From Gigaspora margarita (lineage: Eukaryota; Glomeromycota; Glomeromycetes; Diversisporales; Gigasporaceae), in contig WTPW01000344.1 in assembly GCA_009809945.1 (NCBI GenBank), forward strand, positions 302,071 through 366,070: DNA of 64,000 nucleotides, written 5' to 3'. Position numbers and translations under genes: made by a program. The notes under the pieces are model-generated. The model saw only the letters and a program-made list of their open reading frames with translations, was not told the DNA's origin and did no database searches. Shown piece after piece: positions 1-9,905 of this stretch (its first letter is position 1; every line of letters starts with the position of its first letter).

Positions 1-873
1 ATTTATTACGAAATCAGAAACCTGAACCTTAGGTCTGAAACCCACTAATCTCTTACAGTTGTTTTCGTAAATTCTGGGACAACTGATAAAAATTGACCAG
101 TCGAATTCGATAAGTTTTTGAATTCGGTTTTATCGAATTACTGTAATGCTGAAAATCCAATTCCGATAACAATGAATGTATCATTTGTCACAGAATTTAT
201 GAAAACAGCTGTAATACAAATGAGTACCTCTGTATCAGTCACCCGTAATGGTTCTAACTTCGGTATATTAAAAAAATTTAAAACATTATTATATGTTTCC
301 TTCAAGCCGTTCGAGTGAAACATGGTTTTTCAATTATGCAAATGTGATTTTACATGTACGTACGTAATTCTGAATACGTTGATCTTTCCAGTTGACACTC
401 ACTCCGGTCAAAATACGCTACGTGCACATATATAGAAAAATTAAACATTTGGCGTATTACATATTTCTATTTAGATTTCTGCACTGCATATGTACTGTAC
501 TGTACGTACAGATGCTTATCAAAAATCATTTTGTTTCTGTTCTGACAGTTATCGTTAAGATAGTATTCACAAAAAACTCTAAAGTGAACCCCGAATTTCT
601 TATATCCTAACTATTAAAGGAAATACATGAAAATTAATTTTAGTTCTCATCAACTATATATCGTTAATTATGAAAATAAAGAAACTAATGTTTACTTTTC
701 TTCGTTGTACATACGTATGTGCGTGTCACTTGAGCAATGTTGTACAATGTATCGATATTAAACCTTGCGTTACACATCAAAACAAAGCACATAAATGAGA
801 ATTATATAAATGCAGTATGAGTGACCATTATAATCCATACATACATACTTGAGAGATCAATTAATTTCCAGAG
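1..873. other. Intergenic / upstream region of the GTPase-microexon gene
   Basis: No coding sequence could be supported. Short open frames on both strands around 118-610 have no recognisable motif and no splice continuity. The region is slightly less A+T-rich than the rest and carries several ACGTAC-type words (about 355-365, 500-510, 708-716). It presumably contains the promoter of the gene starting at 874, but no specific promoter element was identified. Confidence 0.4.
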
Positions 874-2120
874 ATGAATGAAAATTATGATTTTTTTTTA
901 AGAAGTATGATGTATTTGTACTTTACATGACCTTAAGAACTATATTAACGTATTTATTTTTAGTTGGTGTGGATGGTAAAGAGGAAGTTGGTAAATCTAG
1001 TCTTGTCTCTAAATTTGCGGAAGATGACTTTAATAATGGAGTATATAAAGATACTTTGCATGTATATGTCACAACAACGTACATTCATTTAAACAATTAC
1101 ACAATCAAAGTAGAATTTTTGGAAACCGGTACTAATAAAGTTATCCTTATGATTATGTATCATTATCTAACATGAGTAACGGAAAGGAAAAATCTGTTTG
1201 TCCGGCAGCTTACTATGATTTACCTGCTCAATAATTTTATTATTGGGCAGAAACGAAAGTTTAAAATAGGTTAAAATAGTTTAAACTATTGCTTCTGCCC
1301 AATAGCTTATTATTGTCAGATTCAGCTTGATTACATTTAATCATTACGGGATCAATGTTTACAGGGGCTAAGTCTGATAAGGTGAACTAGAGACGCAAAA
1401 CATCCCGACTTGCATCTCTAAGTGAAACAATTTGCTGGCTTACCGTCACTCATATTTGCTATCACTTGTTAACTGCAATTGTCTGGCACATTAATGATTA
1501 GTTTAATCAATATTCGAAATGCTAAAATTAAAATGCCATAAATATGTAGTAAATTTGATAACTACAAATCTAATTAACAATAAAATTTTCATAAACCACT
1601 ATTAATTTTTTTTCGTTAATTTTGTAGGATGGAATCTCAGACCAAATAAAAAGTGAGTTAATGTTTTATGCATCATTTATATGAATATAATGTTTTAATA
1701 ATATAAATATTAGTTATTATAGTTATATTGACGGTGCTATACTTGTTTACGATATTAATGACTCTGACGGTTTAAATGGAATAAACGAACTATTATTCGA
1801 TTATAGTAAATATGTGACCTATAAGTTTCCTATGATGATTATTGCAAACAAATGTAACGGAAACGCGAATGAAATTAGAGCTGACCTTTTACAGAAAATT
1901 AAAACATCTGTTGGTAATTGCAATTTAATAAATTGACATCGAGTTATATCTTTAATTATTAATTATCTCAGCACGAATTAAATATTTCAGGAAAGGAAGT
2001 TTTATTTGATATAGCCTCAATTAATGAGGAAACTAGCGACATACTCAATAAAATCAATAAAATCTTAGAAGGTATCTTTATTATTAATTATATTAATTCA
2101 GGTTAGTAAATTGAATTATA

Positions 2121-2156
<36 letters not shown>

Positions 2157-2423
2157 TTAGAATGTTTATATAGGTTCTCAGATTTTCGAGGTAAATGTTA
2201 AAGCCAATTCCTTTATTAGAACTATCAATGCGTGTATATAAAATGCATATATCTATTTAATAATTTAGAAATCAAAAATCTGAAAGAATTGACCTCTCCA
2301 AGCAACCAATTCAAATCTATCACTACGGAATATGCAACACGGTTGTATTCATTTGAGATCCTGAATAAGCGAAAACAAATAGAAGAATTAACGAGTGAAG
2401 AAATTATATCATTTTTATCATTA
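874..2423 (+). CDS. Ras-like small GTPase domain plus helical tail, 5' part of the microexon gene
   Basis: Six exons join in a consistent frame: 874-904, 964-1128, 1628-1652, 1723-1913, 1991-2071 and 2269-2423. Each has GT at its 5' intron end and AG at its 3' end. The ATG at 874 was chosen because exon 1 splices into R-I-G-V-D-G, just ahead of a P-loop (GKEEVGKSSL) in the second exon. Further GTPase signatures follow: a DT resembling switch I, E-T-G in place of D-x-x-G, then GAILVYDI, NKCN in place of NKxD, and a SIN tripeptide where G5 (SAK) is expected. The order and spacing fit Ras/Rab-type GTPases, but G3-G5 are degenerate, so nucleotide binding may be weakened. The last exon is helical and Lys/Glu-rich and ends at TTA in phase 0 before GTACGT, where the microexon array begins. 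The exon 3/4 junction could alternatively use the AG at 1712. Splicing is predicted, not observed. Confidence 0.75.
1172..1453. mobile_element. Short inverted-repeat element (MITE) in intron 2
   Basis: The ends ATGAGTAACGG (1172-1182) and CCGTCACTCAT (1443-1453) are inverted copies with one mismatch. An internal hairpin, TTGGGCAGAA against TTCTGCCCAA, lies between them. No coding capacity. The insertion explains why this intron is about 500 bases long while its neighbours are 60-200. Confidence 0.45.
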
Positions 2424-2511
2424 GTACGTACCAGTTTTCAAATGTAAAATTTATTCGCACTTTAGTAATTATATAAATAATATTCCTCTTATTAATTACA
2501 TGAATTATTAG

Positions 2512-3420
2512 TATGTAGGTGCAAATTTCGATATTTATTTATTTATTTATTAAATCGAACCGGGCTCATTTAGTGAAACACAATTTTCATAATTTGCTAG
2601 AGTGTAAGCATGAATTCTCAATAATATGTCTCTATTAAATCAGTTTTCATTGTAGTCAATACTTAAATGTGTCAATTCTTAGTCAGTGAGTATAGCTTTA
2701 AACAATAAAACTAATATTAATCAATAAATAAACTTCATAATAACTTAATCATTATTTCAACTATTACAGGAAGTAAGTACAAATTTTAATAAATTCGTTA
2801 AATTATAATTTTATCATACAGTAAATTAATCATTACTCTGATCTATTATAGTTAGTATGTATAAATTTCAATATTTTATTTGTTAAATTATAATTTTGTA
2901 ATGAATTAATAAATGTTCCAATCGATTACAGAATGTGAGTATAAATTTCAATAATATTTATTTATTAAATATAATTTTATAATGATTAATAAATACTCCA
3001 ATTGATTACAGCATGTGGGTATAAATTTAAATAATATTTATTTATTAAATATAATTTTATAATGAATTAGTAAATATTCCAATCGATTTCAGGATGTGAG
3101 TATAAATTTCATAATATTTATTTATTAAATTATAATTTTATAATGAATTAATAAATATTTCAATCGATTACAGGATGTGCGTATAAATTTCAATGATATT
3201 TATTTATTAAATTATAATTTATAATGAATTAACAAATACTCCAATTGATTATAGAATGTGAGTATAAATTTCATGATATTTATTTATTAAATTATAATTT
3301 ATCATGAATTAACTAAATACTTCAATCGATTACAGGATGTGCGTATAAATTTCATGATATTAATTTATTTAAATTATAATTTTGTAATGGATTAATAAAT
3401 ACTCCAATTGATTATAGCGT
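2512..3420 (+). CDS. Microexons 1-12
   Basis: First base and codon of each predicted single-codon exon: 2512 TAT (Y); 2601 AGT (S); 2683 TCA (S); 2770 GAA (E); 2852 TTA (L); 2932 AAT (N); 3012 CAT (H); 3093 GAT (D); 3174 GAT (D); 3255 AAT (N); 3336 GAT (D); 3418 CGT (R). All are preceded by AG and followed by GTRNGT-like or GTNTGT-like 5' sites. Units 1-3 have diverged introns (5' sites GTAGGT, GTAAGC, GTGAGT). From unit 6 the spacing settles at 80-82 bases. Confidence 0.75.
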
Positions 3421-3499
3421 GTGTGTATAAATTTCAAAGATATTTATTTATTAAATTATTATTTTATAATGAATTAATAAATAATCCAATCAATTACAG

Positions 3500-4489
3500 T
3501 ATGTGAGTAGAAATTTCATTGATATTTGTTTATTAAATTAAAATTTTATAATGAATTCATTAATACTCTAATCGATTACATAAATTACAGGGTGTGAGTA
3601 TAAATTTCAATGATATTTATTTATTAATTATAATTTTATAATGAATTAATAAATACTTCAATCGATGACAGTTTGTGAGTATAAATTTTAATAAATTTTT
3701 AATAACTTTTATTTATCAAATTATAATTTTATAATGAATTAAATAAATACTCCAATCAATTACAGCACGTGAGTATAAATTTCACTGATATTTATTTATT
3801 AATAATTAATTAATAAATACTCCAATCAATTACAGTATGTGAGTAGAAATTTCATTGATATTTGTTTATTAAATTAAAATTTTATAATGAATTCATTAAT
3901 ACTCTAATCGATTACATAAATTACAGGCCGTGAGTATAAATTTTAATGATATTTATATATTAATTATAATTTTATAATGAATTAATAAATACTCCAATCG
4001 GTGAGTAAATTTCAATGATATTTATTTATTAAATTATAATTTTATAATGAATTAATAAATACCCAATCGATTACACAAATTACAGTCCGTGAGTATAAAT
4101 TTCATTAATATTTATTTATTAATAATGAATTAATAAATACTCCGATCGATTACAGGGTGTGAGTACAAATTTCAATGATATTTATTTATTAAATTATAAT
4201 TTTATAATGAATTAATAAATGCTCCAATTGATTACAGTGGGTGAGTATAAATTCAATGAATTCATTTAATAAATTATAATTTGATAATGAATTAATAAAT
4301 ATTCCAATCGATTACAGGGGGTGAGTATAAATTTCATGATATTTATTTATTAAATTATAATGAATTAATAAATACTCCAATCGATTATATAAATTACAGT
4401 TTGTGAGTATAATTTTAATATTTATTTATTAAATTATAATTTTATAATGAATTAATAAATATTCCAATCAATTATATAAATTACAGTAT
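3500..4489 (+). CDS. Microexons 13-24
   Basis: First base and codon: 3500 TAT (Y); 3591 GGT (G); 3672 TTT (F); 3766 CAC (H); 3836 TAT (Y); 3927 GCC (A); 4086 TCC (S); 4156 GGT (G); 4238 TGG (W); 4318 GGG (G); 4400 TTT (F); 4487 TAT (Y). Between 3927 and 4086 one unit has decayed: at about 4000 a GTGAGT is present without the preceding TTACAG and triplet, so two introns are fused and the frame is unaffected. Unit 24 is followed by GTTGAG, a one-base insertion in the 5' site that may weaken it. Several units here carry a doubled end, GATTACATAAATTACAG. Confidence 0.75.
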
Positions 4490-4565
4490 GTTGAGTATAA
4501 TTTTAATATTTATTTATTTAATTATAATTTTCTAATGAATTAATAAATACTCCAATCGATTACAG

Positions 4566-5645
4566 GGTGTGAGTATAAATTTCAGGAATATTTATTTATT
4601 AAATTATAATTTTATAATGAACTAATAAATTCTCCAATTGATTACAGAGAGTGAGTATAAATTTCAAACCTATTTATTAAGTTATAATTTTATAATGAAT
4701 TAATAACTCCAATCGATTACAGAGAGTGAGTATAAATTTCAAAAATATTTATTAAATCATAAGTTTATAATGAATTAATAAATACCCCTATCAATTACAG
4801 AATGTGAGTATAAATTTCAATAATATTTATTAAATAATAAGTTTATAATGAATTAATAAATACCCCTATCAATTACAGAATGTGAGTATAAATTTCAATA
4901 ATATTTATTTATTAAATGATAATTTATAATGAATTAATAAATGCTCCAATCGATTACAGATTGTGAGTACACGTCATTCTGGTTATATCGACATTTTTGA
5001 GTCATTAATAAAAAAAATCAAAATGTCATTACAGTGAGTTATACCGACATTTTATATTAATTTTTTGAAAAAATGTCGATATAGAAAGATTTTACAATGA
5101 TGTCGTTATGCCCAGATGTCGGTATAACCAGAGTGATATAAATTTCAATGATGTTTATTTATTAAATTATAATTTTATAATTTTATAATAAATTAATAAA
5201 TACTCCAATTGATTATATAAATTACAGGCCGTGGGTATAAATTCCAATGATATTAATTAAATTATAATTTTATAATAAAATAATCAATACTCCAATCGAA
5301 TACAGGGTGTGAGTATAAATTTCAATGATAATAAGTACTCTAATCAATTACAGAAAGTGAGTACACGTGTATAAATTTCAAAAATATTTATTAAATTTAT
5401 AATTTTATAATGAATTAATAAATTATCCAATCGATTACAGTTTGTAAGTATAAAATTCAATTATATTTATTAAATTATAATTTTATAATGAATTAATAAG
5501 ATATTTATTTATTAAATTATAATGAATTAATAAATATTTTTTCAATCGATTACAGGGTGTGGGTATAAATTTCAATATTATTTATTTATTAAATTATATA
5601 ATTTGATAATGAATTAATAAAAAATACTCCAATCGATTACAGGAT
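4566..5645 (+). CDS. Microexons 25-36
   Basis: First base and codon: 4566 GGT (G); 4648 AGA (R); 4723 AGA (R); 4801 AAT (N); 4879 AAT (N); 4960 ATT (I); 5228 GCC (A); 5306 GGT (G); 5354 AAA (K); 5441 TTT (F); 5556 GGT (G); 5643 GAT (D). The intron after 4960 is long because of a MITE (4975-5135). The intron between 5306 and 5354 is only 45 bases, a unit with an internal deletion that still keeps both splice sites. The intron before 5556 is about 112 bases and contains a partial extra unit. Confidence 0.75.
4975..5135. mobile_element. 161-bp MITE inside a microexon-array intron
   Basis: The ends CATTCTGGTTATATCGACAT and ATGTCGGTATAACCAGAGTG are inverted copies with two mismatches. The GTTATACCGACAT motif recurs inside. 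It sits just after the 5' splice site following microexon 30 and does not touch a triplet. Confidence 0.75.
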
Positions 5646-5722
5646 GTGAGTATAAATTTCAATGATATTTATTTATTAAATTATAATTTTTAATGAATTA
5701 ATAATATTCCAATCAATTACAG

Positions 5723-6371
5723 TATGTGAGTAGAAATTTCAATGATAATTGTTTATTAAATTGTAATTTTATAATAATTAATAAATACTCCAATCGATTA
5801 CAGAAAGTGAGTATAAATTTCAATGATATTTATTTATTAAATTATAATTTATAATGAATTAATAAATACTCCAATCGATTGCAGTATGTGAGTATAAATT
5901 TCAATAATATTTATTTATTAAATTATAATTTTATAATGAAATAATAAATACTCCAATCAATTGCAGTATGTGAGTATAAATTTCAATGATATTTATTTAT
6001 TAAATTTAATTTTACAATGAATTAAATAAATACTCCAATCGATTACAGCATGTGAGTATAATTTTCAATGATATTTATTTATAAATAATGAATTAATAAA
6101 TACTCTAATCGATTACAGGATGTGAGTATAAATTTCAATGATATTTATTAAACTATAATTTTATGATAAATTAATTAATTCTCTAATCTATTATATAAAT
6201 TACAGTATGTGCGTATAAATTTCAATGATATTTATTTATAAATAATGAATTAATCAATAATCCAATCGAATTACAGGATGTGAGTATAAATTTCAATGCA
6301 TTATTTGTTAAATTATAATTTTGTAATGAATTAATAAATACTCTGTTCAATTATATGAATTACAGAGAAAA
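5723..6371 (+). CDS. Microexons 37-45, including the only 6-nt unit
   Basis: First base and codon: 5723 TAT (Y); 5804 AAA (K); 5885 TAT (Y); 5967 TAT (Y); 6049 CAT (H); 6119 GAT (D); 6206 TAT (Y); 6277 GAT (D); 6366 AGA-AAA (R, K). The last is six bases between TTACAG and GTGAAT, still a whole number of codons. Using the second AG at 6366-6367 would leave four bases and break the frame, so the six-base reading is preferred. It marks the end of the homogenised part of the array. Confidence 0.72.
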
Positions 6372-6402
6372 GTGAATATAAATTTCAACTAATATTTATT
6401 TA

Positions 6403-7218
6403 GGAGATTGATATTTATACCCAAATTTGATATTCATAAATTAAATTTTGACTGAAAATATCTCGACAACTACCAAGCCAAATTCAATGATTTGTTTTTT
6501 TTTATTTTGTTATTTGAATACGGCGTATCTGTAGAATCCAAATAAAGAAAACTCATCGAAGTTGCCTGGTTACTGTCGAGATATCTTCGCTCATGGTATT
6601 AAAGAATGCAAAACGTCTATCATAACAGAAACTGCGACAAACTTTTTTTTATTCTTTGAGTAAAGAAATTTCGACGACCACCAAGTCAATTTCAATGAAC
6701 TTTTTTATTTGAATTCTACGAATCTATAGAATTCAAATAAAAAAGATTGTCGAATTTGGCTGTCGAGATATCTTCAAAGTTTTAAAAAAACTCAAACGCA
6801 CATCAAAGTTGAAGATATGTCAAACTTTTTCCCAATGGCTGAGCGAAGATATCTCAACAACCACTGGTTGAAATTCGATGAGTTTTGGTTATTTGAATCC
6901 TACAGATACATAGAATTCAAATAAAAAAATTCATCGAATTTTGCTTGGTGGTTGTCGAGATAACTTCACTCAAAAAATATTAAAAAATTTGGCGCAGCTT
7001 GTTTGATAGAAGTTTAAGTTTTTAACGAACTTGAGCGATGATACCTTGAAATCCGCCAGGCCAACTTTTTTTAATTTGAATCCTACAAATTAGTAGAATT
7101 CAAATAAAAAAAGGGTATCAAATTTGTCGGTGGTTGTCGAGATATCTTCAAAATTTAAAAAAAAACTTTAAGTTGGATGAGGGTATGTATATCAAATTTG
7201 GGTACAAATATCAATTCC
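6403..7218. mobile_element. 0.8-kb foldback element between microexons 45 and 46
   Basis: Inverted ends of about 27-30 bases begin GGAGATTGATATTTATACCC (6403) and return as GGGTACAAATATCAATTCC (ending 7218). The interior is a series of smaller inverted repeats built on TTTGAATTCTACAAATCT and its complement, together with GTCGAGATATCTTC. No ORF. It separates the homogenised part of the microexon array from the diverged 3' part. Confidence 0.7.
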
Positions 7219-7271
7219 CTTTATTTAAATTACAAATTACTCAAACCACTTACAAATGCTTTAATTGCTAG

Positions 7272-8158
7272 GAAGTAAGTATAAATTTCAACAACATTTA
7301 ACATTAATAGCATAAAATTAACCCGCATATTATTAGGTGGTAAGTAAAAAGTTTAATTTATTTACTAAATCTGATTGTCATTGAGAATAATTTAACCATA
7401 TAATCTATCAGATCGTAAGTATAAATTTAAATAATATATTTTTGTGATGAGATTTTTATGAATCATACATATTTATATTATATAAATATTAGAAAGTAAG
7501 TATAATGTACATTATTATTAAATCATACTTTATTTTGAATTATAATAAATATTTGTATTAATTCCTAGAATGTGAGTATAGAATTTAATAATATTATTCA
7601 TTATGCCTTAAATATAATAAACTAAATTCAAATTATTTATAAGGGAGTAAGTATAAATTTTCATTTATTAAACTGGTAATAAAACTTTTAAATATTAAAT
7701 CAGTAAACAATTATATTTATTTTAGATTGTAAGTACAAATTTTTATAGCGCTCAATTTATTATATTTTGAATCTAGTAATTATAAAAATTTTCAATTAAT
7801 TACATTAAAATCTAAATGTATAGTTTGTGGGTATAATTTTTTATATAATTTGAAATTTTAAAATAAATTATATGTTAATATTTAAATTGCATAAAATTAC
7901 AAGAAAGTGCGTATATTTTACAACATTTGCTAAAGCAAATTTTACAATAAGTTATTAATGATCTAATCGATTATATCATTTAGGAGGTGAATAAATCTTT
8001 TTTAATAAATGTATAAGAATTTTTATAATTAATTGATGGAAGTATCCTAATCACTTTTAATTAACATACAGAATGTAAGTATAAGTTTAGCTTATTTATT
8101 TATTGTTTTCGAATTAAACTAATCAATAAATTTAACAACCATTCAGTGTAAACAGCAC
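7272..8158 (+). CDS. Microexons 46-57 (diverged 3' part of array)
   Basis: First base and codon: 7272 GAA (E); 7337 GTG (V); 7412 ATC (I); 7493 AAA (K); 7569 AAT (N); 7644 GGA (G); 7726 ATT (I); 7824 TTT (F); 7904 AAA (K); 7984 GAG (E); 8072 AAT (N); 8156 CAC (H). The 5' sites are mostly GTAAGTAT, with GTGAGT, GTGGGT, GTGCGT and GTGAAT also used. 3' ends are TAG, CAG and, at 7644 and 7904, AAG. Intron sequences share only A+T-richness, not the consensus of the central array, yet the three-base exon size holds in all twelve. That makes it unlikely that the three-base spacing is just a by-product of recent duplication. Confidence 0.7.
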
Positions 8159-8257
8159 GTAAGTATATTGTTTAAAAGATATTTATTTATTTATAAAATC
8201 GATTTATAATGAACTACGAATTGTGAATTTTATAACAATATATTTGCTATATTATAG

Positions 8258-9552
8258 GTAATAGTATTTACATTTGAGTTTGGAATACCAGAAAATCTTA
8301 AAAAGCCATTAAAAAATGCGATAAATAGTGTAAAAGAATCACCAGAAATTTTGGAAAAAATGATAATTAATGTTAAAAAATTACCAGAAGTATTAGAACA
8401 TCAAAAAGCTGAAAGATATCTTCAAGAGCTTGTTCAACAACTTAAAGATTTTGATGAGAAAGTCTTGGCAATCAAAGATTTTAATATGATTGATTTAATA
8501 TTTGATATTCTTTTCAGTTTAGCTAATTTCAAAACTGAAAATTTTGCATTTATTGAAAAAGTGAATAATCTCGACTTAAAAATCACTCCAAATGAATTTG
8601 ATTTATTAATTGGTGAAATTGATAAGCATTTAAAATCTTTACCTGAATGGAATAATTATTGTATTAAAATTATCAACCAATTTGAAGATTTTAATAATCT
8701 TGTTAATAATATAGAAGAGAGTTTGTTTTTTTTTTTGAAATTCAAGAGAAATTATTAGCTAAAATGAAAGAATTAAGAGAAAAATTACGGCATAGGTCAC
8801 AAAATCTTGGTGAATTTGAATCAAAAAGAAAGAAGAGTTATAGACCAAAACGTTATGAAGAGGTAAATAATAAATAATTACTTTTTTTATTATCATATTA
8901 TACTTATATTATTTGTTTTAGAAAATAAAAGAAGAAGATAGTGCAGTATATTCAGATTTTCTTTTTATAATTGGGTTAAAATCAGTATATGATTTAATTG
9001 CTGAATTGGAATATACAACAAAGAAATTAAAGCTTTTGGATTCAATTTCTATTCAAAAAATGTCGGGGATGATGCTGAAATCGGATGATGCTGAAATTTG
9101 GGGTCTTGATTTGAAACTATAAGCCCTGCTAAAATCCACATATACTCTTTAAATATCAAATCTATACCCAAACCTTACCCTAACCCTATAAGACAAAAAT
9201 GAAAAAACATCTCAAAAAAATTTTAAAATTTCATATCAAAATAAATAAAAATTTCAGGATCATCCGATTTCAGCATCATCCCCGACAAAAAATATTAGGT
9301 AAATTTATTATTTATAATTTTTTTTAGAAATTTTATTATTATTATCTAAATTTGTATTTTACTATAGGTTTTTTGAAAAAGCTTAATTGTGAGCTAAAAC
9401 AAACTGAAGATTTAGTAGAAGTTTTTAAGAAAAGTGAATTATATTTAAATGATTGCTATCTTTGTTATCTTATTGAAAATTTGTCAAGCATAGGTTGCCT
9501 AGTTAATAACTTTTGTAAACAAATTGTAGTTGAAAAAAATATAAAAACTTGA
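8258..9552 (+). CDS. Helical C-terminal part of the microexon gene (disrupted)
   Basis: Predicted exons are 8258-8862, 8922-9298 (interrupted by a MITE) and 9368-9552, stop TGA 9550-9552. The first begins GTA ATA GTA TTT in phase 0 directly after an ATTATAG acceptor and continues open for 500 bases. The protein is leucine/lysine/glutamate-rich and looks helical or coiled-coil, with a basic patch near KRKKSYRPKRYEE; no family was recognised. Two lesions are visible. A run of 11 T at 8726-8736 leaves the frame one base short (12 or 9 T would restore it), with a stop at 8756 if unrepaired. A MITE at 9061-9287 interrupts codons between Q-K and I-L-G and introduces stops. Apart from these, the frame and phase (phase 1 across the last intron) are intact. 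The T-run lesion could be an assembly error, so the gene may be recently inactivated or truncated. Confidence 0.68.
9061..9287. mobile_element. 227-bp MITE inserted in a coding exon, with telomere-like core
   Basis: The inverted ends TGTCGGGGATGATGCTGAAA (9061) and TTTCAGCATCATCCCCGACA (to 9287) are perfect. They are flanked on both sides by runs of five or six A, the likely target duplication. The middle carries TTACCCTAACCCT (about 9175-9187). No coding capacity. The upstream exon ends ...CAAAAA and the exon resumes ATATTAG|GTAAAT. Confidence 0.85.
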
Positions 9553-9617
9553 TTATGGTTTTAGAATATATAGTAAAAAACAAAGATATACAAATAAAAT
9601 TATTTAAATAAATACTA

Positions 9618-9905
9618 CAGTGCAGGACAGCAAAAGCATTAATTCAAAAACAAAATATTTTAGCAAAATCAAAATCCCTTACAGATTTGTTACCTTTTAT
9701 TCAAGTTGTAATTCTATTAGAATAGCTTTACAATTTAAAAAGTTATTACACTAATGTTTATATATCTAAAAATTTGACATTTAATAAATAAAAAAATTAT
9801 CTTTGATTTTTGGCAATCAAAATGAAATAAACAATCATAATTGATTACGTAATTTCAAATTTAACACTTTTGAAATAAATGAATATCTCTTGTTGTCCCA
9901 TACTG
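9618..9905. mobile_element. TA-flanked MITE, CAGTGCRGGACAGC family
   Basis: The left end CAGTGCAGGACAGCAA and the right end TTGTTGTCCCATACTG are imperfect inverted copies, each bordered by TA as in Tc1/mariner-type insertions. Related to elements at 20019-20371 and 32133-32574. No ORF. Confidence 0.6.

Larger units (their letters stand above)
2424..8257 (+). repeat. Tandem intron/3-nt microexon array (57 microexons)
   Basis: The array is built from a unit of about 81 bp. Each unit starts with GTGAGTATAAATTTC (a 5' splice-site consensus), runs through A+T-rich sequence containing TTTATTTATTAAATTA and GAATTAATAAATACTCC, and ends AATCGATTACAG (a 3' splice-site consensus). Between the AG of one unit and the GT of the next lie exactly three bases in 56 of 57 cases and six in one. 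The flanks are strongly conserved but the three bases are not, and none of the triplets is TAA, TAG or TGA. Units 5-45 (2852-6371) are nearly homogeneous. Units 1-4 and 46-57 keep the splice-site layout (GTAAGT is common there) but have diverged intron bodies, as expected at the edges of an array. One unit near 4000 lost its AG and triplet, the unit near 5500 is partly deleted, and the intron at 5309-5353 is only 45 bases long. The exons flanking the array are both in phase 0. Confidence 0.85.

Noticed and set aside
118..610. Short overlapping open frames at the window start
   Set aside because: No motif, no splice continuity, overlapping antisense frames of similar length.
2700..6400. CRISPR-like array or simple non-coding minisatellite
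   Set aside because: The variable part is only three bases, the units are A+T-rich without dyad repeats, and the setting is eukaryotic. A plain minisatellite does not explain splice-site boundaries, fixed triplet size, absence of stops and phase-0 coding exons on both sides.
2424..8257. Zero-length recursive splice sites (AG|GT ratchet points)
   Set aside because: Recursive sites have AG directly joined to GT. Here three bases always lie between, and they vary by unit.
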